A DNA stretch of 64,000 nt from Streptomyces sp. NBRC 110035. GTDB taxonomy: Bacteria > Actinomycetota > Actinomycetes > Streptomycetales > Streptomycetaceae. The notes below the pieces were generated by a model. That model saw only the letters and a list, made by a program, of their open reading frames with translations, was not told the DNA's origin and did not search any database. The DNA lies in the NCBI RefSeq assembly GCF_000829695.1, contig NZ_BBNN01000023.1, forward strand, positions 112,194 through 176,193. The letters run 5' to 3'. This document shows, piece by piece, positions 27,202-35,275 of the stretch. The position numbers and the translations under genes are program-made. The first letter of the stretch is position 1. Each line of letters begins with the position of its first letter.

Positions 27202-29489
27202 GAGGTGGTGTCGCCTTCCGGGGTCGCGGGAGTGGTGGGGGTGGCGTGCGGGGCGGCCCCGGACGGGGCGCCTCCGGTGGCTTCGACGGCTTCGGTTCCC
27301 GGGGCTGCGTCCGTGACCGTGGCATGCGTGGCCGTGCCGTGTGCGGGGGTGGCGCGTACGGCCTGGCGGAAGCTGCTGAAGCGGGCCGTGCGGGCCTTCG
27401 TCTCCTCGGCGCCGGACGGCGCCTGGCGCGGGGAGGCGGTACGGTTTTGGGAGCGGGCGCGCTCGGCCTCGGCGAGGGTCCGGCCGCGGCTGCGGCGGGG
27501 GAGGACGAGCGGGGGTTCGGCCGTGTCCGCGTCGGCGCCGGTGGCCTTGCCGGTGCCCGGGGACTCGTGGGTGGGCACCGGGTCGGGGTCGAGGTCGGCC
27601 GCCGCGCGGGACGCCGCGTACGAGTGGCTGGGCGTGGAGGAGGGACCGGGCGTCTCCCGGTCCGTCTCCGTCCGGGGCACGGCGTGCGTGTCCCGGACGT
27701 CCCGGACCTCCTGGGTGCCGGGTCCCTCGTGCGGGGTGCTGCGGTCCGTCTCCGGGGCCGTCCCGTCGGCGGGGTGGGCCGCCGGTGTGCCGGCCGGTCG
27801 GGCGCGACGGCGCTGCGGTAGGCCGTCCGCGGTGGAGGGCCCGGGGCCCGTGGCCGTTGGAGTCCGCGGCTGCCCGGCCACGGGGGTCTCCGGCTCGGCG
27901 GCGGTGGGCGGCTGGACGGACCGGGTGTGCGTCGCGGTGCCGGACGGGGTGCCGCTGCCGGTGGTGGTCGCCGTGGCGGTACGGGCCGCCGGGACCGTCG
28001 TGCGGGGGAGCGAGGGCTTGGGCGCGTCCTGCTGTACGAGGAGGTCCTGCGGTACGAGCACCAGGACGCCCGTGCCGCCGCGGGCCGAGGGGCGGTACGA
28101 GACCCGGAGTCCGTACCGCTGGGCCAGCCGGCCCACCACGGCCAGGCCGAGCCGTGTGCCGGTGAGGCCGCCGAGCCCGGCCGTCTCGCCGGCGACCGCG
28201 CGTTCGGCGCGCCGCAGCTGGGCCTCGCCCATGACGAGCCCGCTGTCCTCGACCGAGACGATGACCCCGGCCGGTACCTCCTCCACGTAGACGTGGACCT
28301 CGGCGGTCGGCGGCGAGAAGTTGGCCGCGTTGTCGAGGAGTTCGGCGAGCGCGTGCATCACGCCCTCGGCTGCGTGCCCGGCGACGGCGACGTCGGCGGC
28401 GGAGTGGACGCGGACCCGCCGGTAGCCGCTGATCCGGCCCATGGCGCCGCGCAGGATCGACTCCATGCTGATCGGCCGGGCCCAGCGGCGCCCGGAACGG
28501 GCACCGGTGAGGACGGCGACGGAGTCGGCGAGCCGGCCCGCCTGTGCGGTGCGGTGGTCGAGGTGGAGGAGGTCGGCGAGTACCTCCTCGTCGTGGTGCT
28601 TGTCCTCCATCGCGCGCAGGTCCGCGAGCATGCCCGTGGACAGGGCCTGCATCCGGCCGGCCGCGTTGGCGGTCGCGGACAGGGCGGCCGCGCGGGCGCT
28701 GTTGGCCTCGCGCAGCCGGACGGCGAGCCGGGCGTTCTCGTCGATGTGGCGGTCCCGGTCCCGGGACAGCCGCTCCCGCTCCTCGCCCAGCCGGTCACGT
28801 TCCTCGCGGAGCCGGTCGCGCTCGGCGGAGTGCTCCTGGAACAACGCGGCGGTGTGGACGGCGTGTTCTTCCTCGCGTCGGCGCAGTTCCCCGGCGTGCT
28901 CGTCGGCGAGCCTCGCGAGCGAGGCCGCGTGGTCGTCCGTGAGCCGGGTGATCTCGGCGGTGTGCTGCTCGGTGAGCCGGGCCCGTTCGGCGATGTGGTC
29001 GTCGGTGAGCCGTGCCCGCTCGGCGGCGTGCTCCTGCGCCAACCGGGCGGTGGCGATGTCGTGGTGTTCGTTCAGGCGATCGCGTTCCGCGGCCAGGGAC
29101 TGTGCGAGGTGGGCCCGCTCCTGGTCCAGTTCGGCCGACAGGCGGGCCCGTTCCCGGGTGAGTTCGCCGGTCAGCCGCTCGTGCTGGCGGCGGTACTCCT
29201 CGGCCTGCCGGGTGCGTTCCTGGATCAGCCGGTCGACGTCCGCGTTGGCCGTTCCCAGCCGTGTGCGGAGCGCTCGCGCGGACAGGACGGCGTGGGTGGC
29301 CCAGGTGACCGCCGCACACAGCAGCAGGGCCGCCACCGTCCCGGTGGTCCCGACGGCGCCGCGTGCGGGTTCCGGTCCCAGCGTCACCGCGACGGCGACC
29401 GCGCCCGCGGCGAGCACCAGGGTGAGCAGGGGGACGGGCAGCAGGCTGCGGGGCGTGGGCCGGTCGCCGGGGAGCAGGGGGGAGGTCAT
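27198..29489 (-). CDS. cvnA: conservon sensor histidine-kinase-like protein CvnA
   Basis: Predicted 763-aa membrane sensor. Two hydrophobic helices lie near residues 15-75, then a long coiled coil (about 80-255) made of repeated ERARLT-DDH-type heptads. A degenerate phosphoacceptor helix (LLHLDHRTAQAGRLADSV) and a GHKL ATPase domain follow, with N box HALAELLDNAANFS and G2-like GLGGLTGTRLGLAVV. The last 250 residues are Pro/Thr-rich and disordered. CvnA proteins act as conservon sensors; the coiled coil here is long compared with those I know. Confidence 0.93.
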   Translation of the reverse strand: MTSPLLPGDRPTPRSLLPVPLLTLVLAAGAVAVAVTLGPEPARGAVGTTGTVAALLLCAAVTWATHAVLSARALRTRLGTANADVDRLIQERTRQAEEYRRQHERLTGELTRERARLSAELDQERAHLAQSLAAERDRLNEHHDIATARLAQEHAAERARLTDDHIAERARLTEQHTAEITRLTDDHAASLARLADEHAGELRRREEEHAVHTAALFQEHSAERDRLREERDRLGEERERLSRDRDRHIDENARLAVRLREANSARAAALSATANAAGRMQALSTGMLADLRAMEDKHHDEEVLADLLHLDHRTAQAGRLADSVAVLTGARSGRRWARPISMESILRGAMGRISGYRRVRVHSAADVAVAGHAAEGVMHALAELLDNAANFSPPTAEVHVYVEEVPAGVIVSVEDSGLVMGEAQLRRAERAVAGETAGLGGLTGTRLGLAVVGRLAQRYGLRVSYRPSARGGTGVLVLVPQDLLVQQDAPKPSLPRTTVPAARTATATTTGSGTPSGTATHTRSVQPPTAAEPETPVAGQPRTPTATGPGPSTADGLPQRRRARPAGTPAAHPADGTAPETDRSTPHEGPGTQEVRDVRDTHAVPRTETDRETPGPSSTPSHSYAASRAAADLDPDPVPTHESPGTGKATGADADTAEPPLVLPRRSRGRTLAEAERARSQNRTASPRQAPSGAEETKARTARFSSFRQAVRATPAHGTATHATVTDAAPGTEAVEATGGAPSGAAPHATPTTPATPEGDTTS

Positions 29490-29888
29490 CAGTCAGGTCC
29501 TCGGTCGTGTCCTCGGTCGGTCCGCGGTCCGTTCGTGGTCGTGCGCCGTTCGGTCTGCGCGGCCTTCGGGCGGTTCCGGCAGCCCACGGCTGTCCGGCAC
29601 CCGGGTCGCCGGGCACCCGCTCGCCCGTGTATCCGCCCGACCACGTGCTCGGCCGCACGCGAGCGGCCGTCCACGTGCTCGACTGCCCGGCCCCCGCTCG
29701 AACGCCACTGTACGAACAGGAGCCGTCACGGGTGCACAACCCGCGGTCACTATAGGGGAGTTCGTGATCCATTTGGGAAGGTTCTTGTTCCGTTTCCAGG
29801 ATTTGACCTGACCCCGGGACAAGCGCGCCGTCGACCGGCGGGCCGCGCGGTCACCGCGGGGCCGCCCGTACGGGGGCATCCTGAAGGC
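29490..29888. other. divergent promoter region between cvnA and the FAD/Fe-S dehydrogenase
   Basis: About 400 bp without a credible gene. A TATAGT element on the minus strand (29754-29749) could be the cvnA -10 box. The segment 29740-29810 is the least GC-rich part and contains the plus-strand promoter candidate listed separately. Confidence 0.5.
29773..29802 (+). promoter_or_regulatory. candidate promoter of the FAD/Fe-S dehydrogenase gene
   Basis: TTGGGA (29773-29778) and CAGGAT (29797-29802) are separated by 18 bp and lie 86 bp upstream of the start codon, in a locally AT-rich stretch. The match to the main sigma-factor consensus is moderate. Confidence 0.35.
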
Positions 29889-32780
29889 ATGACGGATCTC
29901 CGGGAACTGCGGGCCGGGCTGCGCGCGGACGTGCGTGGCGAGGTGGATTTCGGCACCACCGCGAGGGCGCTCACCACCATGGACGCCTCCAACTACCGCC
30001 GGGTGCCGCTGGGTGTCGTGTCCCCGAGGGACGCCGACGACGTGGCGGCGGCCCTGGCGGTGTGCAGGGCGCACGGAGTCCCCGTGGTGCCGCGCGGCGG
30101 CGGCACGTCGATCGCGGGGCAGGCGACCGGTTTCGGCGTGGTGCTCGATTTCACACGTCACATGAACCGTCTGCTGAGCCTCGACCCGAAGGCCCGCACG
30201 GCCGTCGTCCAGCCCGGCCTCGTCCTCGACCGGCTCCAGGAGGCCGCCGCCCCGCACGGTCTGCGCTTCGGCCCCGACCCTTCCACTCACAGCCGCTGCA
30301 CCCTCGGCGGCATGATCGGCAACAACTCCTGCGGCTCGCACTCCGTCGCCTGGGGCACGACGGCGGACAGCGTCCGCGAACTGTCGGTCGTCACCCCGCG
30401 GGGCGAGCGACTGCGCCCCGGCCGGGGATGGGCCGGGGCGCCGGAGGGACTGCGGGAGCTGGTCGGCGGCGAACCGGCCCGCCTGCGCACCGGTTTCCCC
30501 GAGCTGCCCCGCCGTATCTCCGGATACGCCCTGGACGCCCTGCTGCCCGAGAACGGCGCCGACGTCGCCCGCTCCCTCTGCGGCTCGGAGGGCACGCTGG
30601 GCGTACTGACGGAAGCGGTCGTGGATCTCGTACGGGCGCCCCGCGCGCGTGCGCTCGCCGTGCTGGCGTACGCCGACGAGACCGGGGCCGCCGAGGCGGC
30701 GGCCGGCCTGCTGGAGCACGGGCCGCTGACCGTGGAGGGCATGGCGGCCGACCTGGTGCCGTCCGCGGCGGACCTCCCGCGCGGGGGAGCCTGGCTGTTC
30801 GTGGAGACCGGCGGGGACACGGAAGGGGAGGCACGCGCGCGTGCGGAGAGGATCGTCCGCGCGGCGGACGTCTCGGACTCCCTCGTGGTCACCGACCCGG
30901 CCCGGCAGCGCACGCTGTGGCGCATCCGGGAGGACGCGAGCGGCACGGCGACCCGGATGCCGGACGGGACCGAGGCCTGGCCCGGCTGGGAGGACTGCGC
31001 GGTGCCGCCCGCCCGGCTCGGCGCCTACCTGCGGGACTTCCGCGGCCTGCTGGCAGCCCACGGGCTGCGCGGCGCCCCGTACGGGCACTTCGGGGACGGT
31101 TGCATCCACGTCCGGATCGACTTCGACCTGCTGACCGCGCCGGGCATCACCCGTTTCCGGAGCTTCTCCGGGGAACTCGCCGACCTGGTCGTCGCCCACG
31201 GCGGATCGCTCTCCGGCGAACACGGCGACGGGCAGGCGCGCGCCGAACTGCTGCCGCGCATGTACGGCCCGGACATGATGGCCCTCTTCGAGCGGGTGAA
31301 GGGCGTCTGGGACCCGGACGACCTGCTCAACCCGGGGATGCTGGTGCGCCCCGAGCCCCTGGACGCGAACCTCCGCTTCTCCGTCCTGCCGAGGGAGCCG
31401 GTCGACGTCGCCTTCGGGTACCCGGCCGACGGCGGTGACTTCTCGGCGGCCGTCCGCCGCTGCGTGGGCGTCGCCAAGTGCCGTACGGCCTCGGCGCCGG
31501 GGCCGACGGTGATGTGCCCCTCCTTCCGGGCGACGGGTGAGGAGGAGCACTCCACGCGCGGCCGGGCCCGCCTGCTGCACGAGATGCTCGCCGGCGAGCT
31601 GGTGACCGACGGCTGGCGCTCCACGGAGGTGCGGGACGCGCTGGACCTGTGCCTGTCCTGCAAGGGCTGCCGCTCGGACTGCCCGGTCGGGGTCGACATG
31701 GCCACCTACAAGGCCGAGTTCCTCCACCACCACTACGCCGGCCGTCGCCGCCCGGCCGCGCACCACGCGATGGGACGGCTGCCGGTGTGGCTGGGCTGGG
31801 TGGCGCGGACCAGGTCGGCGGGGGTGGTCAACGCCCTGGCCTCGGTGGGCCCGCTCGCCCGGGTGGCGAAGCGGCTGGGCGGGATCGCGGGGGAGCGGGA
31901 GATCCCGCGCGTGGCAGGGGAGACGTTCACGCAGTGGTGGCGGGGGCGGGGAACCGCCGTGTCTCCCGGCGGCGACGGAACCCTGGTGGTCCTGTGGCCG
32001 GACACCTTCAGCGAGCACCTCTCGCCCTCCGTGGGCCGGGCCGCCGTACGGGTTCTGGAGGCGGCGGGTCTGCGGGTGGCCCTGCCTCCGACGCTGCGAC
32101 CGGACGGGCGCCCGGTGGGGGACGGCCGCTCACGGTCGGCGCTCCGGCTGCTGGCGGCCCGCAGGGGCCGGGTCTGCTGCGGGCTGACGTACATCTCCAC
32201 GGGCCAGCTCGACCGGGCCCGCGCGGTGCTGCGCCGCACCCTCGACCTCATGGAGCCGGTCCTGGCCACGGACGCCCCGGTCGTCGTCCTGGAACCGAGC
32301 TGCGCGGCGGCCCTGCGCACGGACGCACCGGAACTGCTGCACGACGACCCCCGCGCGGCACGGCTCGCCGCGCGGGTCCGCACCTTCGCGGAGACCCTGG
32401 AGCAGTACGCTCCCGACTGGACCCCGCCGGACCTGAGCCGCCCCGTCACCGGCCAGACCCACTGCCACCAGCACGCGGTCCTGGGCGAGGGCCCCGACCG
32501 CCGCCTGCGCGAGGCCGCCGGCCTCACCGGCGAACTGTCCGGCGGCTGCTGCGGCCTGGCGGGCAACTTCGGCTTCGAGGAGGGCCACTACGAGGTGTCC
32601 GTGGCCTGCGCGGAGGACCAGCTCCTGCCCTCGGTACGGGAGGCACCGGACGGGGCGGTGATCCTGGCCGACGGCTACTCGTGCCGGACGCAGCTGGAGC
32701 AACTGGCGGGGGCGCGGGGGAGGCACCTGGCGGAGGTGCTGGCGGAGGCACTGGAGGAGGCACTGGAGGAAAAACCGTGA
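29889..32780 (+). CDS. FAD-binding and Fe-S-binding 2-hydroxyacid dehydrogenase (YdiJ/Dld type)
   Basis: Predicted 963-aa fused oxidoreductase. Residues about 35-480 are an FAD_binding_4 / GlcD-like flavoprotein half with VVPRGGGTSIAGQ, GGMIGNNSCGSHS, CGSEGTLGV and YGHFGDGCIHVRIDF. The C-terminal half has two ferredoxin-type cysteine sets (CVGVAKC...CPSF and CLSCKGCRSDCPVG) and GlcF-like CCG segments (RVCCGLTY, EPSCAAAL, SGGCCGLAGNFGFE). Relatives oxidise D-lactate or D-2-hydroxyglutarate and pass electrons to quinone. The ATG at 29889 matches the family N-terminus (MTDLRELRAGL). The exact substrate cannot be read from sequence. Confidence 0.92.
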   Translation: MTDLRELRAGLRADVRGEVDFGTTARALTTMDASNYRRVPLGVVSPRDADDVAAALAVCRAHGVPVVPRGGGTSIAGQATGFGVVLDFTRHMNRLLSLDPKARTAVVQPGLVLDRLQEAAAPHGLRFGPDPSTHSRCTLGGMIGNNSCGSHSVAWGTTADSVRELSVVTPRGERLRPGRGWAGAPEGLRELVGGEPARLRTGFPELPRRISGYALDALLPENGADVARSLCGSEGTLGVLTEAVVDLVRAPRARALAVLAYADETGAAEAAAGLLEHGPLTVEGMAADLVPSAADLPRGGAWLFVETGGDTEGEARARAERIVRAADVSDSLVVTDPARQRTLWRIREDASGTATRMPDGTEAWPGWEDCAVPPARLGAYLRDFRGLLAAHGLRGAPYGHFGDGCIHVRIDFDLLTAPGITRFRSFSGELADLVVAHGGSLSGEHGDGQARAELLPRMYGPDMMALFERVKGVWDPDDLLNPGMLVRPEPLDANLRFSVLPREPVDVAFGYPADGGDFSAAVRRCVGVAKCRTASAPGPTVMCPSFRATGEEEHSTRGRARLLHEMLAGELVTDGWRSTEVRDALDLCLSCKGCRSDCPVGVDMATYKAEFLHHHYAGRRRPAAHHAMGRLPVWLGWVARTRSAGVVNALASVGPLARVAKRLGGIAGEREIPRVAGETFTQWWRGRGTAVSPGGDGTLVVLWPDTFSEHLSPSVGRAAVRVLEAAGLRVALPPTLRPDGRPVGDGRSRSALRLLAARRGRVCCGLTYISTGQLDRARAVLRRTLDLMEPVLATDAPVVVLEPSCAAALRTDAPELLHDDPRAARLAARVRTFAETLEQYAPDWTPPDLSRPVTGQTHCHQHAVLGEGPDRRLREAAGLTGELSGGCCGLAGNFGFEEGHYEVSVACAEDQLLPSVREAPDGAVILADGYSCRTQLEQLAGARGRHLAEVLAEALEEALEEKP

Positions 32781-32846
32781 GCACTCGCGGCTGATCCGTC
32801 CCGGGGGTGCTCGGACCAGCCGGTGCGGTGGGCACGGCGGCGGCCG

Positions 32847-33299
32847 TCAGGGCGTGGTCTCGCCCCGTACCAGCGGCAGGCACACCGGCTGGACGTCCTC
32901 GGGCAGGTCGTCCGGGCGGCACCAGCGGGCCTCCAGGACCTCGAAGGGGTCGATGCGCAGCTCGCCGCCCAACAGGCGGGCCTCGTAGGCCACTTCCAGG
33001 CGGGTGCGGAAACCGCTGTTCAGCATCACGAGGCGGCCCGCCTCCACGTCGAGGTTGGTCTCCTCCTTGACCTCGCGCACCACGGTTTGCCGGAAGTCCT
33101 CGTCCTTGTGCGCGAAGCCGCTCGGCAGGCCCCACTGTCGGCCCGGTGGCCACATCCGGTGCCGGAGCAGCAGGACCCGCCCCTCGCCGTCGCGCACGAC
33201 GCCGGTCACCCCGACCACGAACTTGGCGTTCAGGAACCACATGACGCGGCTCTGAACGGGGCGCAGAAGTCGCCAGAGACGGGCAAGAAGTCGTCGCAC
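32847..33299 (-). CDS. NUDIX hydrolase
   Basis: Predicted 150-aa NUDIX protein. The box GFAHKDEDFRQTVVREVKEETNLDVE matches Gx5Ex7REUxEExGU except that the G-to-E spacing holds D/E substitutions. The GTG at 33299 is preferred because the preceding basic/hydrophobic segment (RRLLARLWRLL) is a recognisable lead-in in related proteins; the alternative ATG is at 33242. The substrate, some nucleoside diphosphate derivative, is unknown. Confidence 0.85.
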   Translation of the reverse strand: MRRLLARLWRLLRPVQSRVMWFLNAKFVVGVTGVVRDGEGRVLLLRHRMWPPGRQWGLPSGFAHKDEDFRQTVVREVKEETNLDVEAGRLVMLNSGFRTRLEVAYEARLLGGELRIDPFEVLEARWCRPDDLPEDVQPVCLPLVRGETTP

Positions 33300-33419
33300 G
33301 GGGCCTCGGGAGGTAGGAGCGGGGCGGAGAAGGGCTTCGCCGGTGGGGACGGTACCCTCCCTGGTGCCCGCCCCTCGCCCATCGACACCTCCGACGCCTC
33401 GGCCGGAACCTCCCGGACG

Positions 33420-33755
33420 GGGCGTCTCCGTCCGGTGGCACACGCTCCGGTGGTGGCCCGGCTCGCGTCCCTCGGGCTGTCGATGGGCGCGCTCGGCGAC
33501 GAGGGTGCCGCGGCCCTGCCGAGCGGTCAGCCGCTCACCCACCTGCGCGCTCTCGACCTGCACCACCACTACCTCGGCGACGCCATGGTGCTGCGGGTCC
33601 GGGAGGCCCTCGAACCGGCGGGCGTACGGGGGGACCTGTCCGAACAGGAGCAGGAGGAGGACGAGGGCACCCGCTACGTCGTCGCCGAGCGACTTCTCCT
33701 TCCCGCCCCGCCCCGGCTGCTCCCCCGATGCCCCGGAGGTACTCGGTCCGCATGA
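33420..33755 (+). pseudogene. remnant of an STM4015-like leucine-rich-repeat gene
   Basis: In one plus-strand frame, PVVARLASLGLSMGALGDEGAAALPSGQPLTHLRALDLHHHYLGD and VREALEPAGVRGDLSEQ read as the C-terminal two LRR units and end of an STM4015-family protein. No start codon with a ribosome site and no N-terminal repeats are present, and past GTRYVVAE the frame runs on into unrelated sequence, suggesting a frameshift at the end. It sits between nudix and the DMT exporter and looks like a decayed gene. Confidence 0.6.
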
Positions 33756-33913
33756 CGGACGGAGTTGACCCGGGCGGGGCGGGGGACTCATCGTCAGGTA
33801 CGTAGGCGTGTCACGGTGCTGACCAAGGTCATACCCTGGACCGGGAAGTCCACCGCGATGCAACGTTGCCGAAGGGGCCCTCCGCTCCCTTCGCCCAGCC
33901 CGAGGAAGGCGCC

Positions 33914-34876
33914 GTGACGACGTCGAGTGCTGCCAGCCCGTCCACCCCGGCCGCCGTCCCCGGGGCGGCTCCGGGGCATGCGCCGGAAGCGGCGGGCGCC
34001 CCGCGCGGGCGCGGCTCCCTGGGGCCGGTCGGGCTGGTGCTCGCCGGGGGGATATCCGTACAGTTCGGCGGGGCGCTCGCGGTGACGCTGATGCCGAGGG
34101 CCGGTGCGCTCGGCGTCGTGACGCTGCGGCTCCTGGTGGCCGCGGTCGTGCTGCTGGTGGTGTGCCGGCCCCGGCTGCGCGGCCACTCGCGCGCCGACTG
34201 GACCACGGTGATCGCCTTCGGCATCGCCCTGGCCGGGATGAACGGCCTCTTCTACCAGGCCGCCGCCCGCATCCCCCTCGGCACGGCGGTCACCCTGGAG
34301 GTGCTCGGCCCGCTCGCCCTCTCCGTCCTCGCCTCCCGCCGCGCGATCAACCTCCTGTGGGCCGGACTCGCCCTCGCCGGCGTCGTCCTGCTCGGCGGCA
34401 AGGGCTTCGACAGTCTCGACCCCCTGGGCGCCGCGTTCGCCCTGGGCGCCGGTGTCATGTGGGCGGCCTACATCGTCTTCAGCGCGCGGACCGGCCGCCG
34501 CTTCCCCCAGGCCGACGGGCTCGCCCTCGCCATGGCGGTGGCGGCGGTCCTGTTCCTGCCGCTGGGCATCGCCGAGTCCGGTGCGAAGCTCCTCGACCCG
34601 ACGGTCCTCGCCCTGGGCGCGGCGGTCGCGGTGCTCTCCTCCGTCCTCCCGTACACCCTGGAACTGCTCGCCCTGCGCCGCCTGCCCGCCTCCACGTTCG
34701 CCGTCCTGATGAGCCTGGAACCGGCCATCGCCGCGACCGCCGGCTTCCTCGTCCTCAGCCAGGCCCTCACCCTCACCGAGGCCGCCGCCATCGCCCTGGT
34801 CATCGCGGCGAGCATGGGCGCGGTACGGACCCAGGTGGGACGGGGGCGGGCGAAGGTGCCGGGGGACGATTCCTGA
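33914..34876 (+). CDS. DMT-superfamily EamA/RhtA-type exporter
   Basis: Predicted 320-aa membrane protein with ten hydrophobic helices in two EamA repeats. The GTG at 33914 follows a GAGGAAGG site. GISVQFGGALAVTLMPRAGALGVVTLRLLVAA and RIPLGTAVTLEVLGPLALSVL fit the RhtA (threonine/homoserine exporter) branch. The N-terminal 35 residues are Ala/Pro-rich and disordered. Export of amino acids or similar metabolites is the family-based guess. Confidence 0.88.
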   Translation: MTTSSAASPSTPAAVPGAAPGHAPEAAGAPRGRGSLGPVGLVLAGGISVQFGGALAVTLMPRAGALGVVTLRLLVAAVVLLVVCRPRLRGHSRADWTTVIAFGIALAGMNGLFYQAAARIPLGTAVTLEVLGPLALSVLASRRAINLLWAGLALAGVVLLGGKGFDSLDPLGAAFALGAGVMWAAYIVFSARTGRRFPQADGLALAMAVAAVLFLPLGIAESGAKLLDPTVLALGAAVAVLSSVLPYTLELLALRRLPASTFAVLMSLEPAIAATAGFLVLSQALTLTEAAAIALVIAASMGAVRTQVGRGRAKVPGDDS

Positions 34877-35275
34877 CGATCGCGGCGACGGGGCGGGGCG
34901 CTCCGGTACCAGAGGGTTCCTCTACATGATCACGCCCCGCTCGGAGCCTGTCGCCATCCGGCAGGTCACGCCCGACCCGCTTCCCTGACAGACCGCGCAG
35001 GCCGATGGGACCGCCCCGGCGCGGGTGCGGGGAAGCGACGCGGTCGCGCGCACCTCGTCGGCTGCCCGCGTCGCACGGGTCCCATGACCCTCCCCACCCC
35101 GCCTCGTCCCTTCATTCCTGAACCGCCGACGGTCGAGGGCTGGTCCCCGCCCGGCCACCGGATAAAAGTCCTAATACCGCATGAGCCGCTAACTGGGTTG
35201 CTTTTCCCTGCGATGGGGCACGAAGAGGCTGCGTGTGGTGCATGGTCGGCTGGTCGGACGGGGGGCAAGGCGGAC
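34877..35275. other. 399-bp upstream region of the GTPase/TIR operon
   Basis: No gene seen. The part from 35155 to 35210 is AT-rich for this genome and contains GATAAAAG and TAATAC (35172-35177), the latter a reasonable -10 box, although no good -35 lies at the right spacing. It most likely carries the single promoter of the five-gene operon. Confidence 0.4.

Noticed and set aside
27927..29888. Upstream extension of the FAD/Fe-S dehydrogenase by about 650 codons
   Set aside because: The extension is antisense to cvnA and has no domain; the dehydrogenase family begins at the ATG at 29889.
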